Assembly (NCBI RefSeq): GCF_009857915.1
Contig: NZ_WWCM01000002.1
Location: 62,001 to 126,000, forward strand
Length of the DNA stretch: 64,000 bases
Reading direction: 5' to 3'
Source: Duganella qianjiadongensis
GTDB lineage: Bacteria; Pseudomonadota; Gammaproteobacteria; Burkholderiales; Burkholderiaceae_D
Of the stretch, positions 1 to 12,182 are shown piece after piece. Positions within the stretch are counted from its first letter, which is position 1. Every line of letters begins with the position of its first letter. The notes beneath the pieces were generated by a model, which was given only the letters and a program-made list of their open reading frames with translations, was not told the DNA's origin and made no database searches. The translations under genes were made by a program, and so were the position numbers.

Positions 1-493
1 ACCAGGTCACCGCCGTCATCACGCTGGCATGATCGGGCTTGTGCAATTCCAGCGGCTGTTTCGCCAGCTCGGCCTCCAGCGCATCAAACGCTTCCAGCAG
101 CTGGCTGGTCACCCGCGCCACCCACGGCTGGTGCAGCTTTTCCAGCGGACGCACTTTGTGTTCGTACACCAGCTGCACCGCCTTGTCGCAGGCCGCCAGC
201 GCTACGCCCAGCACGCGCAGGGAGCGCAGCAGCTCGGTGGGCATCGATGGCGTCATGCGGCAGGCCGGCATGGCCAGCGCTTCGGCGTACTGGATAATCA
301 GGGTGGAATCCATCAGCACCGTACCGTCATCGGCCACCAGCGTAGGCGCTTTGACGACGGGATTGATGGCGCGGAACTGGTCATAGGTGCTGAACACGGA
401 CAGCGACTGGTGCTCGAATTTCAGGCCCATCAGCTGCAGCGTTACCGCCACGCGGCGGACATAGGGCGAATCGAGCATGCCGATCAGTTTCAT
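1..493 (-). CDS. Glutathione S-transferase family protein (partial)
   Basis: The reverse-strand reading begins at an ATG at 491-493 preceded by GGAG and is open to the left edge, so the C-terminus is missing. The N-terminus reads MKLIGMLDSPYVRRVAV, the usual thioredoxin-fold start of bacterial GSTs with a Ser-Pro-Tyr active-site region. It continues with a KAPTLV segment (position of the cis-proline loop) and DSTLIIQYAE, which matches the glutathione gamma-glutamyl binding helix. The visible part (about 164 residues) covers the thioredoxin domain and most of the helical domain. GSTs of this type are cytosolic and conjugate or reduce electrophiles with glutathione; the substrate cannot be told from sequence. 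It is probably transcribed alone; the next gene on the same strand ends 84 bases upstream. Confidence 0.85.
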   Translation of the reverse strand, partial: MKLIGMLDSPYVRRVAVTLQLMGLKFEHQSLSVFSTYDQFRAINPVVKAPTLVADDGTVLMDSTLIIQYAEALAMPACRMTPSMPTELLRSLRVLGVALAACDKAVQLVYEHKVRPLEKLHQPWVARVTSQLLEAFDALEAELAKQPLELHKPDHASVMTAVTW

Positions 494-577
494 AGTAGCT
501 CCGTTAGTAGGTCGATGAGGGAGGATACAGGCTCTGCGGCGCGCCTGCCAGTGGGCTGCACGTAGCATGCAGCGCGG

Positions 578-1375
578 TCACTGGGTTTTTTTGTATTTGT
601 TGATGTAGTCGCCCAGATGCAGGCGATTGGTATCGAGCCAGGTCCACAGCGCTTCCACCTGTTCCGGGTGAGCGCGATAGTAGCCGGCATTGAAGGCCAT
701 CCACAGGCGGGTGTTAATCAGCGGCTGCTGCAACTGCACGATGCTGCCGCCATAGCGCTTGAGCGTAGCATCGAGGTGGCCCGGCTTGACCAGATTGGTC
801 ACTACGGCATCGACCCGCCCCAGTTTGAGCTTGGCCAGATTGCGGTCCAGATCACGCGCGCCATCGTCGACCACCAGGCCCATTTCGCGCAGGCGCGCAT
901 TGATAGGACTGCCCTGCGATGCGCCCACCGTTTTACCGCGCAGGTAGTCCTGCGGATTGCTGTTGGGCGGCACATGGTCCTTGGCGCGCACCAGAACCAC
1001 CATGGTGTTGGGCATGGCACGGTTGCGGTCCACATTGCCGTCGCGGTCGCGCGGCAGGGCAATCTCGGGCGAGTAGCTAGGCTGTTCGCCGATCGGCGTC
1101 ATGTCGATGTCACCGGCTTCCAGCGCCATCTTCAGGCGTGCCGCCGGCAGGCGGATCAGGGTGGGCGGGCAATTGAAGCCGCTGCCCTGCACGGCAGCGC
1201 GGATCAGATCAACGGAAGCACCGGCCGGCTCCGGCACCACTTCGCCCTCGCCCAGCCAGTAGGGCGGGCGGTGCTGGTCGATATAGCCGACGCGCACAGG
1301 CACGCAACCGCCGCCACTGTAAGCCAGCGGTGCCTGCAGCACCAGCAACAACAGGAAGGCGTAGCGCATCATCAT
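578..1375 (-). CDS. Periplasmic solute-binding-like protein (SBP_bac_3 type)
   Basis: 265 residues starting at a run of three ATG codons, with GAGG a few bases upstream. An N-terminal signal peptide (MMMRYAFLLLLVLQAPLAYSGG) precedes a mature domain with the feel of family-3 periplasmic amino-acid binding proteins: a VRVGYIDQHRPPYW start, a segment GDIDMTPIGEQPSYS where such proteins have the substrate-linked strand, and a second-lobe GKTVGASQGSPINARLRE motif. No permease or ATPase gene is adjacent, so it is either an orphan receptor or a protein of this fold with another role, as is common for such genes in Oxalobacteraceae. It lies 7 bases after ftsB and may ride on the eno-ftsB transcript. 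The ligand is unknown. Confidence 0.75.
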   Translation of the reverse strand: MMMRYAFLLLLVLQAPLAYSGGGCVPVRVGYIDQHRPPYWLGEGEVVPEPAGASVDLIRAAVQGSGFNCPPTLIRLPAARLKMALEAGDIDMTPIGEQPSYSPEIALPRDRDGNVDRNRAMPNTMVVLVRAKDHVPPNSNPQDYLRGKTVGASQGSPINARLREMGLVVDDGARDLDRNLAKLKLGRVDAVVTNLVKPGHLDATLKRYGGSIVQLQQPLINTRLWMAFNAGYYRAHPEQVEALWTWLDTNRLHLGDYINKYKKTQ

Positions 1376-1382
1376 CGCGGCC

Positions 1383-1703
1383 TCAGCGTGTTTCGGGACG
1401 TGGCGCCAGCGGTGGCGGCGGAGTAGCCTGCCCTTTGCCGACGATCTGGATGAAAATCTCGTTCTGTTTAATCATGCTCAACTCGTAGCGGGCCCGTTCT
1501 TCCACGGCCCCTGTACCATCTTTCAGGTCCATCACTTCGGAGTTGAGTTTAGCATTGCGGGCGATCAGCTCCGCGTTCTTCTTGTGCGCGGCGTTCACCT
1601 GCGCTTCGAAATCGGCTACGCGCAGCCAGCCGCCCTTCCCCAGCCAGAGCGGGTACTGGATCAACAGCAGCAAGGCTGTCAGGGCGATGGTAATTAAGCG
1701 CAT
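1383..1703 (-). CDS. ftsB: Cell division protein FtsB
   Basis: 106 residues, close to the usual length of about 100. One membrane segment spans roughly residues 4-21 ([18 protein letters not shown]), followed by a charged coiled coil ([19 protein letters not shown]) and the conserved C-terminal part with [17 protein letters not shown]. FtsB is a bitopic inner-membrane protein that joins FtsL and FtsQ in the divisome and helps activate septal peptidoglycan synthesis. Position directly downstream of eno is the classical proteobacterial arrangement and supports the call. A GC-rich hairpin lies between eno and this start, and no good Shine-Dalgarno is visible. The C-terminal tail is Pro-rich (PPPPLAPRP). 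Confidence 0.9.
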   Translation of the reverse strand: MRLITIALTALLLLIQYPLWLGKGGWLRVADFEAQVNAAHKKNAELIARNAKLNSEVMDLKDGTGAVEERARYELSMIKQNEIFIQIVGKGQATPPPPLAPRPETR

Positions 1704-1712
1704 AACTTGAAA

Positions 1713-1735
1713 GCGGCCGGCGGGGAGCCGGCCGC
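1713..1735 (-). terminator. Hairpin between eno and ftsB
   Basis: A perfect 9-bp stem GCGGCCGGC/GCCGGCCGC with a 5-base loop. On the minus strand it is followed only by TTTC, so it looks like a weak or partial terminator/attenuator that could lower ftsB expression relative to the abundant eno message, or a processing or mRNA-protecting stem for eno. Confidence 0.45.
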
Positions 1736-1745
1736 ACTATCTGAA

Positions 1746-3089
<1,344 letters not shown>

Positions 3090-3107
3090 TCAGGATAACG
3101 GGAATTT

Positions 3108-3137
3108 CCCGCACACCCGACCTGCCTGGTGTGCGGG
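3108..3137 (-). terminator. Hairpin downstream of kdsA
   Basis: A perfect 10-bp inverted repeat CCCGCACACC/GGTGTGCGGG with a 10-base loop, in the 118-base gap between kdsA and eno. On the minus strand the stem is followed by AAATTCCC, not a U tract, and a second small palindrome CGGGAAATTCCCG follows. It could be a leaky terminator or processing site separating pyrG-kdsA from eno. Confidence 0.45.
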
Positions 3138-3147
3138 CTTGTTGCTT

Positions 3148-5705
<2,558 letters not shown>

Positions 5706-5853
5706 CTAAAACGCGCAAATCTTCAGCATCCGCCCCTGAAAAAACCGCCATTGCCTCCCAATTAACTACTGGTGACCGATCTTTTTTTGACCAAAATTCA
5801 GTTGTGCGTGCGGCGAATATATAGGATTTGATAGAATCGTCTGCGAGGTGAAC

Positions 5854-6201
5854 ATGCGTGACAAACCTATAGTTTGGATAGGCACTTCCCTCAAGGATTT
5901 GACCGATGACGCCTTGTTCCCCGCTGAGGCGAGACAATATGCAGGAGTACAGTTACGCAAGATTCAACGCGGATACGAGCCCGATAACTGGAAGCCATTC
6001 GAAGAACTTGGCGACGGAGTGCGGGAAATTCGCATCCTACGGTATGGCGGTGCTTATAGAGTCATGTTTGTGGCCAAATTTGCTGAAGCGGTCTATGTAT
6101 TGCATTCCTTTAAGAAGAAGACGCAAAAGACCAGCGAGTACGACAAGGAAATTACCAGACAGCGTTACAAGGCTGTCATCAGGGCAAGGAGGACACCATG
6201 A
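5854..6201 (+). CDS. RelE/HigB-type toxin (Gp49-like family)
   Basis: 115 residues with the character of phage Gp49-like/HigB toxins: VREIRILRYGGAYRVMFVAKF followed by YVLHSFKKKTQKTS and a basic C-terminus, the same order of strands and final helix as RelE-fold mRNA interferases. Such toxins cleave mRNA on the ribosome and are neutralised by the partner antitoxin. The ATG at 5854 is preferred over an in-frame GTG at 5848 because GAGGTG lies at the right distance before it. The stop overlaps the next start (ATGA), the standard coupling in toxin-first HigBA-type loci. The locus is more AT-rich than its neighbours, which hints at recent acquisition. Confidence 0.85.
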   Translation: MRDKPIVWIGTSLKDLTDDALFPAEARQYAGVQLRKIQRGYEPDNWKPFEELGDGVREIRILRYGGAYRVMFVAKFAEAVYVLHSFKKKTQKTSEYDKEITRQRYKAVIRARRTP

Positions 6202-6530
6202 ATCCTGAACCAGTCATCACCCACGTCACTCCCGCTGACGGCAATGTCTTCGCCGATCTCGGGTTTGAAGCCACAGAAGCCCGCAGGCTGCTCGCCGAGA
6301 CTGACGCTATCATTTCCGCAAAGTTAGCGATCAAACACTCCCTGATGAGCGAGTTGGCAGAATGTATACAGCGAAAGAACCTGAAACCAGCTGATGCGGC
6401 AGACATGCTCGGAATTACCCATGCAAGCGTCTCGGACCTCATGAACAGGAATAGCGTCAGATTCACCATCGATGCGCTAGTCGATATGCTGGCCAGAACC
6501 GGAAAAGAGGTCAAAATATCGATTCGCTAA
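6198..6530 (+). CDS. XRE-family HigA-type antitoxin
   Basis: 110 residues. The C-terminal half is a Cro/C1-type helix-turn-helix (LAECIQRKNLKPADAADMLG, then ITHASVSDLMNRNSVRFTIDALVDML), the form seen in antitoxins paired with Gp49-like toxins. Its start overlaps the toxin stop by four bases. The expected role is to bind and inhibit the toxin and, with it, repress the shared promoter. The 64 bases that follow, up to the end of dnaE2, hold no gene. Confidence 0.85.
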   Translation: MNPEPVITHVTPADGNVFADLGFEATEARRLLAETDAIISAKLAIKHSLMSELAECIQRKNLKPADAADMLGITHASVSDLMNRNSVRFTIDALVDMLARTGKEVKISIR

Positions 6531-6594
6531 GTTTGCTGTACCTGCATCTCTGTCCTGTGGTGCTCACCTTCTGACGGCAACGGCCACGCCGGGA

Positions 6595-9500
6595 TCAATG
6601 AAAATCACGGCTGACTGACTGTAGTCGCCCCATCAGGTGGGACATATCCACTAACCGTTTGGCCACCAGATGGCAGACCATGCCTTCGCGCTGCCACACG
6701 CCGTAGACGCCAAGCAGGGCCGAGCCGAGTGCTTCGCGGCGCTGCTGTTCGAGCAGCGCGGGCCAGACAATGACGTTGATATTGCCCGTCTCATCCTCCA
6801 GCGTGACAAACAGCACGCCCTTGGCCGTGCCGGGCCGCTGGCGCACTGTCACCATGCCGCAGGCGCGCGCCAGCATGCCGTTAGTGTACTGGTTCAGTGT
6901 ACTGGCCGGCAGGAAGCGCTGCGCCAGCAACCGTTCGCGTAGCAGCGCCAGCGGGTGGCGCCCCAGCGTCAGGCCATGCGAACGGTAATCGCCAACGATG
7001 TTCTCGCCTTCCGAGGGCGCGGCCAGTTGCGGCAGCGCTTCGTCCGGCGCGGTGGGACGCAGGATATCCTTGTCCGGCACCGCGCCCACGGCCTGCCACA
7101 GCGCCTGCCGCCGGTGTCCGGCCAGCCCCGCCAGCGCATTGCCCGCCGCTAGCACCTGCAGATCATGCCGCTCCAGATCTGCCTGCCGCGCCAGTTCGGC
7201 CACGCCAGGCCAGCCTCCTGCCGTACGCGCCTGCACGATGCGCCGCGCTGCTGCCTCGCGCATCCCCTTCAGCATCAGCAGGCCCAGCCGCACTGCCGGC
7301 TGCTGGCGTTTGCCCGCTGGTTCTTCCAGCGTGCACTCCCAGTCGCTACAGGCCACATCCACGGGGCGCACCACCACGCCGTGGCGGCGCGCATCCTGCA
7401 CCAGTTGCGATGGACTGTAGAAACCCATAGGCTGGCTATTCAACAGTGCACACAGAAACGCTGCCGGCTCGTGGCATTTGAGCCATGAACTGGCGTAGGT
7501 CAGCAAAGCAAAACTGGCCGCATGCGACTCGGGAAAACCGTACTCGCCAAAGCCCTGTATCTGGCTGCAGATAGCCGCTGCAAACGCCTCGTCATAGCCA
7601 TTCTTGCGCATGCCATCCATGATGCGCTGCTGATAGCGATCAACCCCGCCCTTGCGCTTCCACGCGGCCATGGCACGCCGCAACTGATCGGCATCGCCCT
7701 CAGTAAAATCAGCTGCGATCATGGCGATCTGCATGACCTGCTCCTGAAAAATCGGCACGCCCAGTGTGCGCTCCAGCGCTGCCTCTAGTCGCGGGGGAAA
7801 TTTTATCGGCGCCTGCTGAGTTCGCCGCTGCAGATACGGATGCACCATCCCCCCCTGTATCGGCCCCGGCCGCACCAGCGCCACCTCGATCACCAGATCG
7901 TAAAATACCCGTGGCTGCAAGCGCGGCAGCATGCTCATCTGCGCACGCGATTCGATCTGGAACACGCCCACCGTATCGGCAACACACATCATGTCGTAGG
8001 TGGCGCTATCCTCGGCCGGAATATCCTGCATGCGGAAGGGCTGGCCACGCTGCTGGCTCACCATATCGAGCGCGCGGCGCAAGGCCGTCAGCATCCCCAG
8101 CGCCAGCACATCGACCTTCATCAGCCCCAGTTCTTCCAGATCATCCTTATCCCACTGGATCACGCTACGCCCTTCCATCGTCGCCTTCTCGATCGGCACG
8201 AGGCGCGACAGCTTGCCCTGCGCGATGACGAAACCGCCCGGGTGCTGCGACAGATGGCGGGGAAAACCCAGCAGAGTCGTAGCCAGCGTGGCCCACTGCT
8301 GCGCCAGCATGGAATCGGGCGCCAGCCCTACTTCGGCCAGCCGTCCCAGCAGATCGGCCTTGCCATCGAACCAGTGATGGGCCTTGGCTACCTGCTCGAC
8401 GATGGCCAGATCCACCCCCAGCGCCTTGCCGCTGTCGCGCAGCGCACTGCGCGGACGGTAGCTGATCACCACCGCTGCCAGCGCGGCCCGCTCGCGGCCA
8501 TATTTATCGTAGATGTACTGGATCACCTCCTCGCGCCGCTGGTGCTCGAAATCCACATCGATGTCGGGCGGCTCGTTACGCTCGCGCGACATGAAACGTC
8601 CCATCAACAGATGGCCCCGCTCCGGATCGACCTCCGTCACGCCCAGGCAGTAGCACACTACCGAATTAGCTGCCGAACCACGGCCCTGACACAGAATGTT
8701 CCGCGCACGGGCAAAGCACACGATGTCATACACAGTGAGGAAATAGGGCTCGTACTTCAGTTCGGCGATCAGCTCCAGCTCCAGTTCGATCTGCTTGAGC
8801 ACCTTGGCCGGCACACCCTGCGGATAACGTCCGCGCGCACCGCACTCCACCTCCTGCCGCAGATAGCTGGCCGGGGTATGCCCGTGCGGCACCACCTCGT
8901 GCGGATATTCGTAGCGCAGCTCATCCAGACTGAATTTACACAGCGACAGGATGCGCAAAGTCTCCTGCAAAGCCGGCAAGGGATACAGATTGGCCAGCCG
9001 CAAACGGGGCCGCAAATGCTGCTCGGCATTCTGCGCCAGCGCATAGCCGCATTCGGCCACGGATTTACCCATGCGCACGGCACACAGGGTATCGAGCAGC
9101 GGCTTGCGCGAGCGCACGTGCATGCACACGTGGCCCAGCGCCACCACGGCCATACCATGCTGCAGCGCCACCTCGGCAATGCTCTCGCGGTGCGCCTCAT
9201 CAAGCGCGCGCTGCAGCAGATTAAGCCCCATCCACGCCCGCCCCGGAAACGTGCGCTCCATCCATGCCGCCTGCACGTGCAGCGCATCCACATCTTCCGG
9301 CTGGAACACGGGATATTGCGGCAACAGAATCAGCAGACAATCGGGCAGCCCTTGCAAATGAGCATACTGGGCAGGCGGTGCCGCCAGGTCCGCCGGGGTG
9401 AGCAGATAACTGCCTTTCGCCACCCGGTTGCGCGCAAGGGTAATCAGTTCGCACAGATTGCCGTAGCCATTGCGGTTCTGCGCCAGCGCGATCAGCGACA

Positions 9501-9768
9501 GCGCCACCCGCCCGTCCGCTTCACGCAAATGGAAATGGCTGCCTATCACCAGCGGCAAGTCATGCTGCTTGGCCTGTGCGTGAGCGCGCACTACGCCGGC
9601 CAGCGAGCATTCATCGGTAATCGCCAGTCCCGCATAATCGAGCTGCACGGCGCGCGCCACCAGTTCCTCGGCATCGGAGGCGCCCTGCAGAAAGGAGAAA
9701 TTAGTCAGGCAGAACAGCTCCGCATAGGCGGGCAGGCTCTGGGCCGACGCTGGAGGCAGGCTGGACAT
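6595..9768 (-). CDS. dnaE2: Error-prone DNA polymerase DnaE2/ImuC
   Basis: 1057 residues, a PolIIIα-family C-type polymerase of the DnaE2 (ImuC) branch. It opens with the PHP domain (AELFCLTNFSFLQGASDAEELV, SHFHL), has the catalytic acidic motif PPDIDVDFEHQRREEV and GRGSAANSVVCYCLGVT, a helix-hairpin-helix region and a C-terminal OB-fold (GMVTVRQRPGTAKGVLFVTLEDETGNINVIVWP). DnaE2 works with ImuA and ImuB in SOS-induced translesion synthesis and mutagenesis. Here those partners are encoded 13.6 kb away rather than in the same operon. A perfect LexA box lies 12 bases upstream of the start. Confidence 0.96.
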   Translation of the reverse strand: MSSLPPASAQSLPAYAELFCLTNFSFLQGASDAEELVARAVQLDYAGLAITDECSLAGVVRAHAQAKQHDLPLVIGSHFHLREADGRVALSLIALAQNRNGYGNLCELITLARNRVAKGSYLLTPADLAAPPAQYAHLQGLPDCLLILLPQYPVFQPEDVDALHVQAAWMERTFPGRAWMGLNLLQRALDEAHRESIAEVALQHGMAVVALGHVCMHVRSRKPLLDTLCAVRMGKSVAECGYALAQNAEQHLRPRLRLANLYPLPALQETLRILSLCKFSLDELRYEYPHEVVPHGHTPASYLRQEVECGARGRYPQGVPAKVLKQIELELELIAELKYEPYFLTVYDIVCFARARNILCQGRGSAANSVVCYCLGVTEVDPERGHLLMGRFMSRERNEPPDIDVDFEHQRREEVIQYIYDKYGRERAALAAVVISYRPRSALRDSGKALGVDLAIVEQVAKAHHWFDGKADLLGRLAEVGLAPDSMLAQQWATLATTLLGFPRHLSQHPGGFVIAQGKLSRLVPIEKATMEGRSVIQWDKDDLEELGLMKVDVLALGMLTALRRALDMVSQQRGQPFRMQDIPAEDSATYDMMCVADTVGVFQIESRAQMSMLPRLQPRVFYDLVIEVALVRPGPIQGGMVHPYLQRRTQQAPIKFPPRLEAALERTLGVPIFQEQVMQIAMIAADFTEGDADQLRRAMAAWKRKGGVDRYQQRIMDGMRKNGYDEAFAAAICSQIQGFGEYGFPESHAASFALLTYASSWLKCHEPAAFLCALLNSQPMGFYSPSQLVQDARRHGVVVRPVDVACSDWECTLEEPAGKRQQPAVRLGLLMLKGMREAAARRIVQARTAGGWPGVAELARQADLERHDLQVLAAGNALAGLAGHRRQALWQAVGAVPDKDILRPTAPDEALPQLAAPSEGENIVGDYRSHGLTLGRHPLALLRERLLAQRFLPASTLNQYTNGMLARACGMVTVRQRPGTAKGVLFVTLEDETGNINVIVWPALLEQQRREALGSALLGVYGVWQREGMVCHLVAKRLVDMSHLMGRLQSVSRDFH

Positions 9769-9779
9769 TTTTAATAAAA

Positions 9780-9799
9780 TACTGTGTTTATATACAGTA
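9780..9799 (-). promoter_or_regulatory. LexA (SOS) box before dnaE2
   Basis: TACTGTGTTTATATACAGTA, a perfect CTGT-N8-ACAG site (CTGT at 9782-9785, ACAG at 9794-9797) with symmetrical TA flanks, the classical LexA operator of beta- and gammaproteobacteria. It sits 12 bases before the dnaE2 ATG, so LexA binding would block transcription until DNA damage. Confidence 0.93.
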
Positions 9800-9843
9800 T
9801 TTTACACCTTACGCCGCCATACTCAAGACTGGAACTGCGCCGG

Positions 9844-10638
9844 TTATTTGCGCTGCGCCACCATCAGCTCTTTGATGGCCTGAATCACCACCTCGGGCGA
9901 CGCCGTCTGCATCTGGTGATCCGAATCCACTACCACGGTTTTCGCCTGCGGATACATGGCGCGCACGGCAGCCATGGTCTGCGCATCATTATTGATAACG
10001 CCCAGATCGATCGGTATCGCCGTGGCCCCCTTGGGCTGGTTCACCAGCCGGATCATGGGCAGCTTATCGATATTCCCCTGCGCCAGCACCTGCTGGCCGG
10101 TCTGGTCGATGGCGTTGATTTCGCGCCGCACACTGCTCGAGAAAAACAGCACGGCCCCTAGGCGCGTCAACACAGGAAAATCTTCCGGCTTCTTGATCAC
10201 GCCGGGATAAAGCGCATCAACCAGCACGATGCCGGCCACCTCCTCCGGATAGCGCTTGGCAAACAACTGGACATACAAGCCGCCCAGCGAGTGCCCCACC
10301 AGAATATACGGCGGCTTCAGGCCTTCGTGCTGCAGGTTGTGGCGCAGTTCTTCGACGATGCTCAAACCATCGCGCGCGGCCGGCGTACTGTCGCTCTTGC
10401 CGTAGCCGGGACGGTTATACGCAAACACGGAGGCCTGGGGCGCAACGCCTTCGATCACCTTGTCCCATTTATCGAGCGTCACGCGCGAGCCATTTTCAAA
10501 CACCACCGTGTAAGGGGCAGCGGCTTGCCTGAGCGTCATGCACTCCACCTGACGGCCATCGATCAGCGTGGTGGCCACCAGCGCCGCCATGGCAGGTGCG
10601 GCAGCCAACAGGCTCAGCACAGGCAGGACTTTACGCAT
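9844..10638 (-). CDS. Alpha/beta hydrolase, probably exported
   Basis: 264 residues. The start MRKVLPVLSLLAAAPAMA is a signal peptide, so the enzyme is probably periplasmic or secreted. The hydrolase fold shows the NRPGYGKSD turn, the nucleophile elbow GHSLGG, an acid after strand 6 (IVLVDALYPG) and a late SDHQMQ histidine. Substrate unknown; esterase, lipase or haloperoxidase-like activity are all possible. A GGAGG ribosome site precedes the ATG. A 13-base perfect palindrome, CAGATTTAATCTG (10652-10664), lies just before the ribosome site and could be an operator. Monocistronic by spacing. Confidence 0.82.
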   Translation of the reverse strand: MRKVLPVLSLLAAAPAMAALVATTLIDGRQVECMTLRQAAAPYTVVFENGSRVTLDKWDKVIEGVAPQASVFAYNRPGYGKSDSTPAARDGLSIVEELRHNLQHEGLKPPYILVGHSLGGLYVQLFAKRYPEEVAGIVLVDALYPGVIKKPEDFPVLTRLGAVLFFSSSVRREINAIDQTGQQVLAQGNIDKLPMIRLVNQPKGATAIPIDLGVINNDAQTMAAVRAMYPQAKTVVVDSDHQMQTASPEVVIQAIKELMVAQRK

Positions 10639-10734
10639 TATGATATTCCTCCAGATTTAATCTGTAGACATTCTTGCATTAACAACCGGGCACAGCCGCA
10701 AGGATGCGATGAAGTGCCCAATCCGGGGACCAGA

Positions 10735-11532
10735 ATGCTAAAAACCAGCGTGCAGCAACTATTGTGCTTCGGCATACAGGCAGGAACGGGCAATCCCGCA
10801 CTGGTCGTCCAGCACGACCATCAGGACGTAGCGCAGCGCCAGCAATTTGCACGGCACCGCAAGCTGCCCGCCTGCGTCTTCATCGACCGCAGCGCCGACG
10901 GCGCCATCGCGCTCGACTATTACTACCCCCATGCGCGCAGCCCGCTGTGCCTGCACGCCACGCTGGCGGCAGCACGGCTGCTGCTTTCGCCCGCTCAGCC
11001 ACAGCTAAAAGTCCGCACGGCCATGCATGGCCAGGCCCTCACGCTCATCCTGCGCGGCGATCAGCTGTATATCCGGCTGGCGCCGCAGCAGCTGACCCAG
11101 CCGGCCATTGCGCCCGATCTGCCCGCGCGTCTGCTGGCCATGCCCGCCATCGCGCTGCGCTCGGCCCCTGTGGTGGCGTCCGTCGGCAGCCCCAAACTGC
11201 TGCTGCAGGTAGCCGACAGTAAGACGCTGCAGGCACTTGCTCCCGATCTGGCGGCCATCCGCGCATGGGGCAAGGCACAGGGTGTGAACGGCTGTTATGT
11301 TTGGTGCGAGCGCGCCGACGGCATGCTGGAGGGACGCAACTTCAACCATCTCGAGCCAGCCATGGAAGATCAGGCTACCGGCGTCGCTGCGGGCGCCCTG
11401 AGCCTGCATCTAGGCCGGCCTATCGCCCTGTTTCAGGGGGCGGCGCTAGGCCAGCCCTGCCTGATCCGCACTGAACTCGACGATAACGCCGTACTGGTAG
11501 GCGGCAGGGCAGAAATTCTGGCAGAAAGCTGA
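10735..11532 (+). CDS. PhzF-like isomerase family protein, catalytic Glu apparently lost
   Basis: 265 residues with the diaminopimelate-epimerase-like two-lobed pattern of the PhzF family: GIQAGTGNPALVV at the start, LCLHATLAAARLL where PhzF proteins have CGHATLA, and LEPAMEDQATGVAAGALSLHLGR, a clear match to the second-half EDPATGSAAG loop, then FQGAALGQPCLIR. By eye the conserved SET-containing segment that carries the catalytic glutamate is replaced by LPACVF, and the Gly of GHATLA is Leu. The protein may therefore be inactive or use other chemistry. I start at the ATG at 10735, where the family homology begins; the long upstream extension of the frame runs antisense to the hydrolase gene and is not real. 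Confidence 0.75.
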   Translation: MLKTSVQQLLCFGIQAGTGNPALVVQHDHQDVAQRQQFARHRKLPACVFIDRSADGAIALDYYYPHARSPLCLHATLAAARLLLSPAQPQLKVRTAMHGQALTLILRGDQLYIRLAPQQLTQPAIAPDLPARLLAMPAIALRSAPVVASVGSPKLLLQVADSKTLQALAPDLAAIRAWGKAQGVNGCYVWCERADGMLEGRNFNHLEPAMEDQATGVAAGALSLHLGRPIALFQGAALGQPCLIRTELDDNAVLVGGRAEILAES

Positions 11533-11615
11533 CGTAACGATTGCTTACATCTCGCTAACGGCAGAAAACAGCGCTGCGCCCTACACTGGCTCCATCTTAG
11601 GCACAGGAGCACATC

Positions 11616-12086
11616 ATGCGCCGCGCACTGTTACTCATGCTTTTTCTTTCCGTACTGCAAGGTGCACTCGCCTATGCAGCGCTGGGCAGTTCGCCCTCCT
11701 CGTTCGACCAGAACGGCATCCAGATGGCGGCCCGCAGCATCATGCCGCGCAGCGCCGACAGCATCGCCGTCTACACGGTGAGCCAGAACCGGCTGGCCAG
11801 CGGCACCGTGGTGCGCGAATATGCCAACCTGCAGGGCGCAGTGTTTGCCGTCAGCTGGAATGGCCCCACCCTGCCCGACCTGCAGAACCTGATGGGCCAG
11901 CAGTTCACCATGCTCAGCAACCACAGCACGCCCGCTAGCGCGCAGGTGGGCGCACCGCAGCGCCAGCTGGCACTATCGCCGTCCGACATGATGATGGTGG
12001 CCAGCAGCCATCAGCGCAATTTTGTCGGCCGGGCGTGGATACCGGCCGCCCTGCCGCCGGGCTTCAATACCGCCGTGATCGAATAA
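11616..12086 (+). CDS. DUF2844-type exported protein
   Basis: 156 residues, with a signal peptide (MRRALLLMLFLSVLQGALAYAALG). The centre, YTVSQNRLASGTVVREYANLQG followed by VFAVSWNGPTLPDLQNLMGQQF, is the signature of the DUF2844 family, small exported proteins common in Burkholderiales with no known function. The C-terminus with NFVGRAWIPAALPPGF also fits. AGGAG lies 7 bases before the ATG. It stands 96 bases before the Pho-box-controlled phosphodiesterase gene but ahead of that promoter, so it is not part of the same unit. Confidence 0.75.
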   Translation: MRRALLLMLFLSVLQGALAYAALGSSPSSFDQNGIQMAARSIMPRSADSIAVYTVSQNRLASGTVVREYANLQGAVFAVSWNGPTLPDLQNLMGQQFTMLSNHSTPASAQVGAPQRQLALSPSDMMMVASSHQRNFVGRAWIPAALPPGFNTAVIE

Positions 12087-12115
12087 CTGCACGATTAGTA
12101 GAAAACATTTATATT

Positions 12116-12149
12116 CTGTCACGATGCTGTCATAGCGCAGCGCTAGAGT
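12116..12149 (+). promoter_or_regulatory. Pho box and -10 element before the phosphodiesterase gene
   Basis: CTGTCAC (12116-12122), a 4-base spacer GATG, then CTGTCAT (12127-12133): two direct 7-mers with the 11-base period of a PhoB operator. Exactly 10 bases after the second repeat is TAGAGT (12144-12149), a fair -10. This is the standard layout of PhoB-activated promoters, where the Pho box replaces the -35. Confidence 0.85.
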
Positions 12150-12182
12150 CGCTACCTTAAATTTCCCCCATTTGAGGTAACG

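Noticed and set aside
7840..9774. A 644-codon open frame antisense to dnaE2
   Set aside because: Shadow frame; it would also run out over the LexA box region with no ribosome site.
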